DNA of 64,000 nucleotides from Geodermatophilaceae bacterium URHB0062 (GTDB lineage: Bacteria; Actinomycetota; Actinomycetes; Mycobacteriales; Geodermatophilaceae). The stretch's first letter is position 1. Every line of letters begins with the position of its first letter. Position numbers and translations under genes: made by a program. The DNA is taken from the NCBI GenBank assembly GCA_000620185.1, contig KK211087.1, positions 217,273 through 281,272 on the forward strand. Reading direction: 5' to 3'. The notes below the pieces were generated by a model. It made no database searches and was not told the DNA's origin. It was given only the letters and a program-made list of their open reading frames with translations. Positions 1 to 8,999 of the stretch are shown in pieces.

Positions 1-1022
1 GTGTACGGGAGTTCGCCGGCCCCGTCGACCGGCGCCGTTCCCCGGTCGCGCGGGGCCTGCCCGCCCGGCGCCTCCCCGAGGTCCTCGCCGACCGTGGCGC
101 CGACCCCGCCGGGGGCGCCGGAGGTCGTCACCGCGCGGCGCTCTGCCGTCGGTGCCGTCCCGGCCGAGGCCATGGCGTGCGCGGGCACGCGGTCCCGGCG
201 GCCACGGACCATCAGGACGACGACCGCCGCCGACGCCAGCGCGGCCACGATGTCGGTCAGCGGCACCGAGATGTAGTTCGACGCCACGAACTGCGCCGCC
301 CCGAAGGTCACCCCGGCGGCGAGGGCCGGTGCCCACGCCTCGCGCAGACCGCGCCGGCCGTCGGCGACGAAGACCAGGACCAGCGGCACGACGGCGGCGA
401 GGATCGGCGTCTGCCGACCCACCATGGCGCCGAGCGTGTCGATGGTCAGCCGCGGATCCGGGTTGGCGCCGTGGGTCACGGTGGCCAGCGCCGTGATCGG
501 CGCGGCGAGCGCGCCGAAGGCCACCGGCGCGGTGTTGGCGATCAGCGACAGGGCGGCCGCGCGCAGCGGCGAGAAGCCGATGGTCATCAACATGACGACC
601 GTGATCGCGACCGGGGTCCCGAAACCGGCCAGCGCCTCCAGCAGTGCCCCGAAGCAGAACGCGATGATGATCGCCTGGATCCTCATGTCCGGGCTGACCG
701 TGGCGAACGAGCGGCGCAGGACGTCGAAGTGACCGCTCTCCACCGTGAGGTTGTAGATCCAGATCGCGTTGATGACGATCCAGAGGATCGGGAAGAAGCC
801 GAACGCCGCACCCTCGAGCGCGCTGAGCAGTGACTGGCCCACGGGCATCCGGAAGGCGACGATCGCCACGACGATCGCCACCGCGAGCGACACCAGGCCG
901 GCGATCCACGCCTTGACCCGGAGGACCCCCAGCAGGGCGAAGAGGGTCAGGAGCGGGAGCACCGCGCACAGCGCGGAGAGCCCGAGCGAACCAGCGACCG
1001 GGTCCACTACCTGTTTGAACAC
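1..1022 (-). CDS. glcA: LctP-family permease, probable glycolate permease (partial)
   Basis: Inner-membrane carrier of the lactate/glycolate permease family (LctP, TC 2.A.14), cut by the left window edge so the C-terminus is missing. The reading frame stays open for about 340 codons from a GTG at 1022-1020, preceded by a good GAGGTGAGG ribosome binding site. It begins VFKQVVDPVAGSLGLSALC and has many hydrophobic helices. The family hallmarks LWIVINAIWIYNLTVESGHF and GALLEALAGFGTPVAI are visible. The last visible part is a hydrophilic Pro/Gly/Ala-rich stretch, so the end of the gene is probably just outside the window. It follows glcF by 5 bases in the same direction, and the E. coli glc operon also carries a permease of this family (GlcA). 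I therefore favour glycolate over lactate as the substrate; that choice is inference. Confidence 0.85.
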   Translation of the reverse strand, partial: MFKQVVDPVAGSLGLSALCAVLPLLTLFALLGVLRVKAWIAGLVSLAVAIVVAIVAFRMPVGQSLLSALEGAAFGFFPILWIVINAIWIYNLTVESGHFDVLRRSFATVSPDMRIQAIIIAFCFGALLEALAGFGTPVAITVVMLMTIGFSPLRAAALSLIANTAPVAFGALAAPITALATVTHGANPDPRLTIDTLGAMVGRQTPILAAVVPLVLVFVADGRRGLREAWAPALAAGVTFGAAQFVASNYISVPLTDIVAALASAAVVVLMVRGRRDRVPAHAMASAGTAPTAERRAVTTSGAPGGVGATVGEDLGEAPGGQAPRDRGTAPVDGAGELPY

Positions 1023-1027
1023 TGTCC

Positions 1028-2419
1028 TCACCTCGCTCGTGAGAGGCCGTGGCGCCGCTCGGGGCCGACGAGGGCGCCAGGGGATAGCCCGCGGATCGAG
1101 GCATCGATCACCTCGACCGTGTGCGCCATGCCGATGCGGTCACCTCGGCGCTGGAACGCGGATCCGATCTGCATCAGGCAGCCTGGGTTCGCCGTCACGA
1201 GCAGGGCCGCGCCGGTGGCGGCGACGTTGCCTGCCTTCCGGTCGCCGAGCTGGCGGGCAGGCTCGGGGAAGAGGATGTTCCAGATCCCCGCCGAACCGCA
1301 GCACAGCTCCCCCTCGGGGATCTCCCGGAGCTGCAATCCCGGGATGTCCCGCAGGAGAGCCCGTGGCTGGGCGCGCACGCCCTGAGCATGCGCGAGGTGG
1401 CAGGCGTCGTGGTACGCGACGGTCACGTCCAGCGGATGCCGCCGGGCGACCGGGCCGACTTCAGCGAGAAACTCCGAGACGTCGCGCACCTTCGCCGAGA
1501 GCCGGGCTGCCCGCTCGGCGTACTCCGGATCTTCCGCGAGGAGGTCGGCGTACTCCTTCATGCTCGATCCGCAGCCGGCTGCGTTGACCACGACGGCGTC
1601 GACGCCCGCGGCCTCGAAGGTGTCGATGGTGCGGCGGGCGTAACGCTGCGCCTCGGCCTCGCGGCCGTTGTGCACCGAGAGGGCGCCGCAGCACCCCTGT
1701 GCCCGCGGCATGATGACGTCGCAGCCCTCCGCGGCGAGCACCCGGACGGTCGCCGCGTTCACCCCCGGGAAGAACTCGCCCTGCACGCAGCCGGTGAGCA
1801 GCCCGACGACCGCCCGCCGGGGCCCGACTGCCGGTACCCGCTCGGGCAGCCGGTCGCGCCGGGTCATCCGTGGCGCCAGATCGGCCATCACCGCCAGGCG
1901 TGGCGCCATCCGCGCGAGCAGACCGCTGCGGCGCAGCGCCCGCTGCAGGCCGGTCGCCTGGTAGGCGCGCAGCGGACCGCGCATCAGCCGCAGCCGGCGC
2001 TTGTGCGGGAAGAGCGCGAAGATCGCCGTCCGCAGCGCCCGGTCGCCGGGCGGGCGGTCGTGCCGCCGCTCCACCTGGGCGCGGGTGGCCTCGATCAGCC
2101 GGTCGTACTGGACGCCGGAGGGGCATGCCGTCACGCAGGCCATGCAGCCCAGACAGGCGTCGAAGTGCTGCACCATCGCGTCGGTCATCGGCTCGCCCTC
2201 GAGCCCGGACTTCATCAGGTAGATGCGCCCGCGCGGGGAGTCCATCTCCTCGCCCCACAAGTTGTAGGTGGGGCAGGTCGGCAGGCAGAAGCCGCAGTGG
2301 ACGCAGTCGCCTACCAGCTCCCCGGACGGCGGGCGGTGGTCATCGAAGGCGCCGAGGGTGCCCGGCATGCCGAGGGGGACCGCCGCCCCGGGACCGGTGT
2401 GTTCCGGCGTGGTGGTCAT
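1028..2419 (-). CDS. glcF: Glycolate oxidase iron-sulfur subunit GlcF
   Basis: Iron-sulfur subunit that passes electrons from the flavin subunits of glycolate oxidase towards the quinone pool. The 463-residue product has two ferredoxin-type cysteine clusters, the first at C39-C42-C45-C49 (DCVHCGFCLPTCP) and the second in CLGCMACVTACP. Two cysteine-rich CCG domains follow (GCCGALSVHNGR and ELCCGSAGIWN, the latter with a trailing NPGC). This is the complete GlcF layout and the normal length. The ATG at 2419 overlaps the glcE stop by one base (TGATG), so a start further upstream would run into glcE. Tight coupling to glcE and glcD, then the permease, indicates one transcript. Confidence 0.93.
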   Translation of the reverse strand: MTTTPEHTGPGAAVPLGMPGTLGAFDDHRPPSGELVGDCVHCGFCLPTCPTYNLWGEEMDSPRGRIYLMKSGLEGEPMTDAMVQHFDACLGCMACVTACPSGVQYDRLIEATRAQVERRHDRPPGDRALRTAIFALFPHKRRLRLMRGPLRAYQATGLQRALRRSGLLARMAPRLAVMADLAPRMTRRDRLPERVPAVGPRRAVVGLLTGCVQGEFFPGVNAATVRVLAAEGCDVIMPRAQGCCGALSVHNGREAEAQRYARRTIDTFEAAGVDAVVVNAAGCGSSMKEYADLLAEDPEYAERAARLSAKVRDVSEFLAEVGPVARRHPLDVTVAYHDACHLAHAQGVRAQPRALLRDIPGLQLREIPEGELCCGSAGIWNILFPEPARQLGDRKAGNVAATGAALLVTANPGCLMQIGSAFQRRGDRIGMAHTVEVIDASIRGLSPGALVGPERRHGLSRAR

Positions 2420-3684
2420 CAGATGCCTCCCACGAACCGCCCGGGCGCCAGCCGGCGCTCGGGGTCGAACTGCTCCTTCACGCGGCGCATCAGCTCCAGG
2501 GCCGGCACGGGGCCCCAGGTGTCGACGACGGCCTTCACCTCGGCCGGGGCGTCCAGGACGACGGTCGCGCCGCCTAGCGCCGTGCACTCCGCGCGCAGCC
2601 GCGCCACCACACTGCCGACCGCGACGGGGTGGGTGTCGGCGGGCAGAGCCCCGTACAGGACGCCTGCGCCCCCGGATCCGCGCAGGTCGAGCGTGACCCC
2701 CGCGTCCGCGGTCGCCGATCGCGCGGTGGCGAGCACCCGGGCCAGGCCCGAGAGGGCGAAGGTCGCCTTGAGCGCCGTGGCCCCGGAACCCGGCGTCCAC
2801 GGGAATGCGCCCCAGCCGGCGGGCAGATCGCCCTCCTCCGCGCCCGCGCCGAGGAGCCGCCGGGCCGTGTCCGCACGCCCGGCCACGCCGGCGTCGATGC
2901 CTTCGAGCAGCACGCTCACCCTGCCCGGGCCCTCGGCCGGCTGCTCGACCTCCACGGCGGCCGGCACGACCTGGCCGGAGAGCACCCCCTGGACCTGTCG
3001 CTGCGCCTGCTCCGGGCGGTCGAAGAGGGCGGTCACCAGGCGGTGCGCTGCGGGCAGGGGGTGCAGCCGGAACACGGCCTCGGTGACGACGCCGAGCGTG
3101 CCGAACGATCCGACGATGAGCTTGCCCAGGTCGTAGCCCGCCACGTTCTTGACGACACGGCCGCCCGCCTTGGCGACCACGCCGTCGGCCCGGACCAGCG
3201 TGACCCCGATGAGCAGGTCACGTGAGGTGCCGAAGGCCACTCGTCGCGGTCCGCTCAGGTTGGTGGCGAGCGCCCCGCCGACCGTGGCCCCGCCCAGCGG
3301 GTCGTCGAGCGCCAGCCGCTGGCCGGCCGAGGCCACCTCCTCCTGGACGGCGGACAGCGGCGTCCCTGCCTGCACGTCGACGATGAGGTCGCCGGCCGCG
3401 TGGTCCTGGACGCGGGCCATGCGGGCGAGGTCGACGACCAGATCGGCGCGCTCGGGCGGCCGGCCCCACGTGAGCTTCGTGCCGGAGCCGCGGGCGACCA
3501 CCGTCAGCCCCGCGACGGCCGCCGCTCGTAGCACCTCGGCGACCTCCGCGGTGGAGGCCGGCCGCGCGACGAGCGCGGTGACGACGCCGTCGACCGCGTC
3601 GGCCGGCCCCGCCTCGGCGACGTCGTCGCAGGCCCCGGCCAGCGCGGTCCGGGCCGCGCCCACGTCGAGGGCCGGCGCCGACAT
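2419..3684 (-). CDS. glcE: Glycolate oxidase FAD-binding subunit GlcE
   Basis: Second flavin-binding subunit of glycolate oxidase, 421 residues. The N-terminal half is a FAD_binding_4 (PCMH-type) domain with VVARGSGTKLTWG near residue 75 and the later GGRVVKNVAGYDLGKLIVGSFGTLGVV signature segments. The C-terminus LELMRRVKEQFDPERRLAPGR is the usual end of the family. It lacks the large C-terminal catalytic cap seen in GlcD, as is normal for GlcE. The ATG at 3684 overlaps the glcD stop, and the stop overlaps the glcF start. It is expected to form a complex with GlcD and GlcF that oxidises glycolate to glyoxylate. Confidence 0.92.
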   Translation of the reverse strand: MSAPALDVGAARTALAGACDDVAEAGPADAVDGVVTALVARPASTAEVAEVLRAAAVAGLTVVARGSGTKLTWGRPPERADLVVDLARMARVQDHAAGDLIVDVQAGTPLSAVQEEVASAGQRLALDDPLGGATVGGALATNLSGPRRVAFGTSRDLLIGVTLVRADGVVAKAGGRVVKNVAGYDLGKLIVGSFGTLGVVTEAVFRLHPLPAAHRLVTALFDRPEQAQRQVQGVLSGQVVPAAVEVEQPAEGPGRVSVLLEGIDAGVAGRADTARRLLGAGAEEGDLPAGWGAFPWTPGSGATALKATFALSGLARVLATARSATADAGVTLDLRGSGGAGVLYGALPADTHPVAVGSVVARLRAECTALGGATVVLDAPAEVKAVVDTWGPVPALELMRRVKEQFDPERRLAPGRFVGGI

Positions 3685-5240
3685 CAGAACGCCTCCGCCA
3701 GACCGGCCTCGACCAGCGGGTGGGCACCCCGCCGCCTGCCGGGCACCTCGCCGCACAGCCGGGGGGTCGGGAACACCTTGCCGGGGTTGGCCACGCCGTC
3801 CGGGTCGAACGCGCAGCGGACCAGTTGCATCGTGTCGAGGTCGTCGTCGGAGAACATTCGCGGCATGTAGGCGGCCTTGTCGATGCCGACCCCGTGCTCT
3901 CCGGTGATCGAGCCGCCGTGCGAGATGCAGAGGTCGAGGATCGCGCCGCTCACCTTCTCGGCGGCCTCCCCGGCGCCCTCGACGGCGTCGTCGAACAGCA
4001 CGAGCGGGTGCAGGTTCCCGTCGCCGGCGTGGAAGACGTTCGCCACGCGGACGCCGGAGGAGGAGGACAGTTCCGCGATGGCGCGCAGCACCTCCGGCAG
4101 CGCCGTCCGCGGGATGACGCCGTCCTGGACGATGTAGTCGGGGCTGATCCGGCCCACGGCGGCGAACGCGGACTTGCGGCCCTTCCAGATCAGCGCGCGC
4201 TCGGCCGGATCGGTGGCCACCCGCATCTCGAACGCGCCGTTCTCCCTGCAGAGCCGCTCGACCTCGGCCAGCTCGTGCTCGACCTCGGCGCGGGCCCCGT
4301 CGATCTCGACGACCAGCACCGCGCCGGCGCCGGCGGGGTAGTCGCAGTGCGTGGCTGCCTCGGCCGCCTCGATGGCCAGGGCGTCCATCATCTCGATCGC
4401 GGCCGGGACGATGCCGGCGCCGATGATGGCCGAGGTCGCCGCCCCGGCGTCGTCGGTGGACCGGAACCCGGCCAGCAGGGTCCGCACGTCCTCGGGCAGC
4501 CGGACGAGGCGGACCGTCACCGCGGTCGCGATGCCGAGCGTCCCCTCGGAACCGACCACCGCGCCGAGCAGGTCGTATCCGGGTGCGTCGGGGGCGAGGC
4601 CACCGAGCTCCACGATCTCGCCCTGGGGCGTCACGAACTGCGCGCCCACGACGTGGTTGGTCGTGAAGCCGTACTTGAGGCAGTGCGCGCCGCCGGAGTT
4701 CTCGGCCAGGTTGCCGCCTATGGAGCAGATCTGCTGGCTGCTCGGGTCGGGCGCGTAGTAGTAGCCGGCCGGGGTGGCCGCGCGGGTCACGTCCAGGTTG
4801 ATCACGCCGGGCTCGACGACGGCCCGCTGGTCGTGGGCGCGGACCTCGCGGATCGCACGCATCTTGGAGGTGACGATCAGGACGCCGTCGGCCCGGGGAA
4901 GCGCGCCGCCGGACAGCCCGGTGCCCGAACCGCGCGCGACGAACGGGAGGCCGTGCTCGGAGCAGGCCCGGACGACGGCGGCCACCTGCTCGGCGGTCTC
5001 CGGCAGCACCACCAGCGCGGGGGTGACCCGATAATGCGCCAGCCCGTCGCACTCGTAGGTGCGCAGCCGGATGTGGTCCTCGATCAGCGAGTCCGGCGGA
5101 AGCACCGCGCGCGCGGCCTCGATCACCGCCGCCATCGCGGCGGGGTCCGGTCCGGAGGAGCCCGTCGCCTCGGTCGCCTCCGGGGGAACGGGGCCGAGGA
5201 CGGGCCCCGCGGTGCTCTCCGTGCCGTGCGTGACGCTCAT
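3684..5240 (-). CDS. glcD: Glycolate oxidase catalytic FAD subunit GlcD
   Basis: Catalytic flavoprotein subunit of glycolate oxidase, 518 residues. Visible landmarks are the FAD loop PFVARGSGTGLSGGALP, SIGGNLAENSGGAHCLKYG, GSEGTLGI, and the C-terminal cap segments NVFHAGDGNLHP and SITGEHGVGIDK that carry the conserved histidines of the GlcD/D-lactate dehydrogenase group. The length is typical, with an N-terminal extension of about 30 low-complexity residues. The start ATG at 5240 lies 36 bases downstream of the malate synthase stop. The D-lactate dehydrogenase family is similar, but the contiguous glcE, glcF and malate synthase genes support glycolate as substrate. Confidence 0.92.
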   Translation of the reverse strand: MSVTHGTESTAGPVLGPVPPEATEATGSSGPDPAAMAAVIEAARAVLPPDSLIEDHIRLRTYECDGLAHYRVTPALVVLPETAEQVAAVVRACSEHGLPFVARGSGTGLSGGALPRADGVLIVTSKMRAIREVRAHDQRAVVEPGVINLDVTRAATPAGYYYAPDPSSQQICSIGGNLAENSGGAHCLKYGFTTNHVVGAQFVTPQGEIVELGGLAPDAPGYDLLGAVVGSEGTLGIATAVTVRLVRLPEDVRTLLAGFRSTDDAGAATSAIIGAGIVPAAIEMMDALAIEAAEAATHCDYPAGAGAVLVVEIDGARAEVEHELAEVERLCRENGAFEMRVATDPAERALIWKGRKSAFAAVGRISPDYIVQDGVIPRTALPEVLRAIAELSSSSGVRVANVFHAGDGNLHPLVLFDDAVEGAGEAAEKVSGAILDLCISHGGSITGEHGVGIDKAAYMPRMFSDDDLDTMQLVRCAFDPDGVANPGKVFPTPRLCGEVPGRRRGAHPLVEAGLAEAF

Positions 5241-5276
5241 GTCCGCATCTCCGGTGGGCCGATGTCTTCGGCGCTG

Positions 5277-6887
5277 TCAGGGCATCCGTTCGTACGCGGG
5301 CAGGGTGAGGAAGTCGGGGTACTCGTCGGCCAGCGCCATCTCGGTGAACAGCGACCGGGCGTCGTCCCACCGGCCGGAGGGGAAGGCCTCGCCGCGGGCC
5401 TCACGGATGGCGTCCATCTCCTCGGCGATGACTTGCTCGACGTGCTCACGGGTGACCTCCGTGCCGTCGGCCAGGCGGACGCCGTTGTGCAGCCACTGCC
5501 AGACCTGGCTGCGGGAGATCTCGGCGGTGGCGGCGTCCTCCATGAGGTTGTTGATCCCGACCGCCCCCGAGCCGCGCAGCCAGGACTCCAGGTACTGAAT
5601 GCCGACGCTGACGTTGCTGCGCAACCCGGCCTCGGTGATCTCACCCGGCGTCGACCGGACGTCGAGCAGCTGCTCGGCGGTGACCTGCACGTCTTCGCGC
5701 TTCCGGTCCAGCTGGTTGGGCCGGTCACCCAGGACCTCGGTGAAGACCTTCTTGCAGAGGTCGACCATGCCGGGGTGGGCCACCCAGGAGCCGTCGAAGC
5801 CGTCGTTCGCCTCCCGCTCCTTGTCGGCGCGGACCTTCGCGAACGCCTGCTCGTTGACCTCCGGGTCCTTGGACGGGATGAACGCGGCCATGCCACCGAT
5901 CGCGTGCGCGCCGCGCTTGTGACAGGTGCGGACGAGCAGTTCGGTGTAGGCGCGCATGAACGGCACGGTCATCGTGACGGAGTTGCGGTCGGGCAGGAGG
6001 AACTCCTCCCCGCGGGTCCGGAAGGACTTGATGACGCTGAACATGTAGTCCCACCGGCCGGCGTTGAGGCCCGCGGAGTGCTCCCGCAGTTCGTAGAGGA
6101 TCTCCTCCATCTCGAACGCCGCGGGGTAGGTCTCGATGAGCACGGTCGCTCGGACGGTGCCGCGCGGCATCCCGAGGAAGTCCTGGGCCAGGGTGAACGC
6201 GTCGTTCCAGAGCCGTGCCTCGAGGTGGCTCTCCATCTTCGGCAGGTAGAAGTAGGGGCCGCGACCCTTGTCGATCTGCTTCTGCCCGGAGGTGGCCAGG
6301 TAGAGGGCGAAGTCGACCAGGCTGCCCGAGGTCGGCTCCCCGTCGACCGTGATGTGCTTCTCGGGCAGGTGCCAGCCCCGCGGTCGGACGACGATCGTCG
6401 GCAGCTCGTCGTCCGGCTCGAGCGCGTAGGCCTTGCCCTCGGGACTGGTGAAGTCGATGGTCCGGTCGAGCGCGTCCTTGAGGTTGAGCTGGCCGCGGAT
6501 GACGTTCTCCCACAGTGGGGTGTTGGCGTCCTCGTGGTCGGCCAGCCACACCTTGGCGCCCGAGTTGAGGGCGTTGATCGTCATCTTCCGGTCGGTGGGT
6601 CCGGTCATCTCGACCCGCCGGTCGACCAGTCCGGGTGCCGGTTCGGCCACTTGCCAGGAGTCGTCGTCGCGGATGTGCGCGGTCTCGGGGAGGAAACGGA
6701 GCGTCCCGCCGTCGGCGAGCGTCCGCACGCGTTCCTGCCGGGCCTGGAGCAGCTCCAGCCGCCGGGGGTTCAGCTCGCGGTGCAGTCGGGCGATCAATTC
6801 CAGAGCCTGCGGAGTGAGGATCTCCTCCTGCCGGTCCTGATGTGCTCCGATGACTTCCAGGCCGCTGACGCCCTCGGTCGTGCTCAT
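5277..6887 (-). CDS. aceB: Malate synthase A
   Basis: Condenses glyoxylate with acetyl-CoA to give malate, the step that returns glycolate-derived carbon to central metabolism. The protein has 536 residues, the size of the A isoform rather than the roughly 720-residue G isoform. The family signature [16 protein letters not shown] is intact. Other landmarks are [11 protein letters not shown] with the catalytic arginine region and [19 protein letters not shown] near the acyl-binding end. It is the first gene of a minus-strand run aceB-glcD-glcE-glcF-permease. The ATG at 6887 has a roughly 560-base non-coding leader containing a TTTC/GAAA palindrome at 6991-7003. Confidence 0.95.
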   Translation of the reverse strand: MSTTEGVSGLEVIGAHQDRQEEILTPQALELIARLHRELNPRRLELLQARQERVRTLADGGTLRFLPETAHIRDDDSWQVAEPAPGLVDRRVEMTGPTDRKMTINALNSGAKVWLADHEDANTPLWENVIRGQLNLKDALDRTIDFTSPEGKAYALEPDDELPTIVVRPRGWHLPEKHITVDGEPTSGSLVDFALYLATSGQKQIDKGRGPYFYLPKMESHLEARLWNDAFTLAQDFLGMPRGTVRATVLIETYPAAFEMEEILYELREHSAGLNAGRWDYMFSVIKSFRTRGEEFLLPDRNSVTMTVPFMRAYTELLVRTCHKRGAHAIGGMAAFIPSKDPEVNEQAFAKVRADKEREANDGFDGSWVAHPGMVDLCKKVFTEVLGDRPNQLDRKREDVQVTAEQLLDVRSTPGEITEAGLRSNVSVGIQYLESWLRGSGAVGINNLMEDAATAEISRSQVWQWLHNGVRLADGTEVTREHVEQVIAEEMDAIREARGEAFPSGRWDDARSLFTEMALADEYPDFLTLPAYERMP

Positions 6888-7417
6888 GTCCGGCTCGCCC
6901 CCCTGTCCCTGTCTGGGCCGGTTGCGGACGTGGATGCCGATCGGCCGTCTTCCGCTTCATGGAGCCAAAGGTCCCTGACGGGAGCCTAAGTTTCTGTCGG
7001 AAAGAATCAAGGGGTGCGACGGCGGCGGCAAGTCGCTGGTGACGTCCCCACCAGGGGCCTCCGGCCACCTCCCCGATGCGCTTGTCCGGTGAGGTCATCG
7101 ACCCGTTGCGCTGTCAGCCCGCAGCGGCTTGGTGGACGTCATCGGCTTCTGCGGATGGGCTGATTCCTCGCCGGTCACGGTCTCCGTGCCCAGCCGGCGC
7201 AACGGCCTGCTCGTGAGACCGTCTCGGGTCGCTCCTCATCGGGCTCGGCTTCGGTGTCGCACCGGGACGTCGTCCGAGTCCCGTGACGATCGACGACCGC
7301 GGAGCGGTCGGCCACAGACTGCATGCTTACGACGAGGCGAGCCGGTTGCGACGCTCTGCACCGGGGTGATCGTCGAGACCGAAGGGTCGGGTCGGCGGCG
7401 ACCGGCCCGTCACGTCA
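6888..7417. other. Non-coding stretch between aceB and vapB
   Basis: I see no convincing gene here. It should carry the aceB promoter on the minus strand and, at its right end, the vapBC promoter. A plus-strand open frame from about 7129 to 7458 lacks family resemblance and runs through the vapBC operator, so I do not count it as a gene. Confidence 0.5.
6991..7003. promoter_or_regulatory. Palindromic candidate operator upstream of aceB
   Basis: The sequence TTTCTGTCGGAAA has TTTC and GAAA arms around a short centre and lies about 105 bases upstream of the aceB start. IclR-type regulators often bind such sites in front of glyoxylate pathway genes, but no regulator gene is adjacent, so the role is only a suggestion. 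Confidence 0.3.
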
Positions 7418-7456
7418 ATACACCACTCGTACACGTTGGGTGTAAATCAGGTGTAT
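7418..7456. promoter_or_regulatory. Nested inverted repeats, probable VapBC operator
   Basis: Two inverted repeats share one centre region. The outer pair is ATACACC (7418-7424) and GGTGTAT (7450-7456). The inner pair is TACAC (7430-7434) and GTGTA (7440-7444). The outer right arm overlaps the vapB start codon at 7455. Autoregulation by an antitoxin-toxin complex on such repeats is standard for vapBC operons, so this is the likely repression site. Confidence 0.7.
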
Positions 7457-7667
7457 GACGCGGCTGCGAACCAACATCGAGATCGAGGACGAACTCGTGC
7501 AGATCGTGATGGCCCGGTACGCAGTGAGGACGAAGACGGAGGCGGTGGACCTCGCGCTGCGGCACTTGGCCGGTCAGCCGATGAGCCGCGATGAGGCGTT
7601 GTCCATGCGCGGCGCCCGAGCCATGGAAGACGTCCCGGAGGACCGCGGACCGCGTAGCGCCGCGTGA
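7455..7667 (+). CDS. vapB: VapB-type antitoxin
   Basis: Small DNA-binding antitoxin of 70 residues that should neutralise the downstream PIN-domain toxin and repress the pair. The N-terminus MTRLRTNIEIEDELVQIVM followed by YAVRTKTEAVDLALRHLAG is the classical VapB ribbon-helix-helix-like signature; the acidic and proline-containing C-terminus is the toxin-binding part. ATG at 7455 sits inside the operator palindrome, with a weak AGG five bases upstream. The stop overlaps the vapC GTG start (GTGA), so the two proteins are translationally coupled. Confidence 0.88.
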   Translation: MTRLRTNIEIEDELVQIVMARYAVRTKTEAVDLALRHLAGQPMSRDEALSMRGARAMEDVPEDRGPRSAA

Positions 7668-8062
7668 TCCTCGCCGACACCTCTGCCTGGGTGCAGTTCG
7701 ATCGGGCGACGGGCAGTGCCGTGGATCGGCGGATGGCGGAGTTGATCGCCTCCGACGGCCCCCTCGCCGTCATGGAGCCCGTCCTCATGGAGGTGCTCGC
7801 CGGCGCGCGCGACGACCGACGGGCGGATGATCTCCGCCGGTTGCTCCTGCGATGTCAGCTGCTGGCGATTGATCCTGCCGCGGACTTCGATGCGGCTGCC
7901 CGCATCCACCGTCGTTGCCGGCGCGTCGGTGTGACCCCCCGCGGCCTCGTGAACTGCCTGGTCGTCGCGGTGGCTTGGCGTAGCGGAGCCAGCGTGCTCG
8001 CACAGGATGTCGAGTCGATCGCATCTGTGAGGTTGTGGGCGTGCCTTCGGACCCGCGGGTGA
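7664..8062 (+). CDS. vapC: VapC-type PIN-domain toxin with an altered acidic residue
   Basis: Predicted Mg-dependent ribonuclease toxin of 132 residues, PIN domain over almost the full length. The first acidic residue is D5 in ILADTSAW and the second is E43 in VLMEVLAG. The third position, usually the Asp of a D-C/L-L-I-A-A segment, reads NCLVVAV here, giving N97. The fourth region is AQDVES with D115 in place of the common N-D-x-D-F. The start is a GTG at 7664 overlapping the vapB stop by four bases. Family membership is firm; catalytic competence is uncertain because of N97. Confidence 0.85.
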   Translation: MILADTSAWVQFDRATGSAVDRRMAELIASDGPLAVMEPVLMEVLAGARDDRRADDLRRLLLRCQLLAIDPAADFDAAARIHRRCRRVGVTPRGLVNCLVVAVAWRSGASVLAQDVESIASVRLWACLRTRG

Positions 8063-8149
8063 ACGACTGACCACGCGGGGGACTCGGGCTCGTCGGACGC
8101 GTGCGCCCGCGGAGGCGTGACGGAGGGGCGCCGGCCGGCCGCGCTCACG

Positions 8150-8995
8150 TCAGCCCAGCACCTCCTTGGCGCTGGCCGACTCCCAACGCCCCATGCGCTC
8201 GACTGCGGCCGGCCCGAGCCGGTCGAGGACAGCGTCCACCAGCAGCTCGGTGAGAAGGAAGGCGGCCGCGGCGGAATCGAACGCGCCTGAGGACCGCACC
8301 GACGTGGGTAGGACGACTTCGGCCACCTGGGCGACGGGGGAGAGCCACTCGTCGGTGATGCACACGACGTGCGCACCGACATCGGCCAGCCGGGTCGCGA
8401 ACTCCACGGTCGTCGTCTGGTAGCGCCGGAAGTCGTAGACGACGAACACGTCGCGCCGGTCGGCGTCGATCAGATCCGCCCCGTCGATCGTCTTCCCGTC
8501 GTCGGGCGCCGAGACGTTGGTCCGAATCTGCCGCAGGTGGCGAGCCAGATACCCCGCGAGGTAACCGGAGAACCGCCCGCCCACGGCCGTGATCCGCATC
8601 CTCGGATCGGCCAACAGGGTGACCGCGGCGTCGAGTTCGGCCTTGGGGATCCCGGTCAGGGACTGTGTGATCGAGGCCGTCGCGACCTGTACCCCGCGGT
8701 CGAGCCAGTGACCCTCGGCGCGGTCGGCCCGGGTGTCCTCGTAGAGCGAGAGCGGCGATGCCACGCGTTCGGAGAGCTCGTCGAGCAATGCTTGCTGCAG
8801 TGCCGGGAACCCGGAATGACCGAGGGTGCGGGCGAAGCGGACGACCGTCGGCGGGCTCACGCCGGCTGTCGCTGCCAGCTCTGCGCTGGTGCCGAGCGCC
8901 GCCCGGGGGTAGTCGGCGAGCAGCACTCGGGCGACGCGTCGCTCCTGAGGGCTGAAGGAGGACAGCCCGGCCTTCAGGGCATCGCCGATGGACAT
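8150..8995 (-). CDS. MurR/RpiR-family transcriptional regulator
   Basis: A 281-residue regulator with an N-terminal HTH_6 domain (about residues 1-80, including the recognition segment AGVSPPTVVRFARTLG) and a C-terminal SIS domain (about 125-265) that binds a phosphosugar or related ligand. The SIS part shows ITAVGGRFSGYLAGYLARHL and VFVVYDFRRYQTTTVEFA. The ATG at 8995 lies four bases downstream of the stop of the class II amidotransferase gene, so the two form a unit that diverges from the glutamine-synthetase operon. It is the likely regulator of the amine catabolic genes on either side, although the effector is unknown. Confidence 0.88.
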   Translation of the reverse strand: MSIGDALKAGLSSFSPQERRVARVLLADYPRAALGTSAELAATAGVSPPTVVRFARTLGHSGFPALQQALLDELSERVASPLSLYEDTRADRAEGHWLDRGVQVATASITQSLTGIPKAELDAAVTLLADPRMRITAVGGRFSGYLAGYLARHLRQIRTNVSAPDDGKTIDGADLIDADRRDVFVVYDFRRYQTTTVEFATRLADVGAHVVCITDEWLSPVAQVAEVVLPTSVRSSGAFDSAAAAFLLTELLVDAVLDRLGPAAVERMGRWESASAKEVLG

Positions 8996-8999
8996 CGGC

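Noticed and set aside
1028..3136. Long plus-strand open frames opposite glcF and glcE, up to 671 codons
   Set aside because: They are antisense to conserved genes and rich in Arg, Pro and Gly; the signal comes from GC-rich third positions.
7129..7458. Plus-strand frame before vapB
   Set aside because: No family resemblance, no ribosome binding site and it overlaps the vapBC operator.
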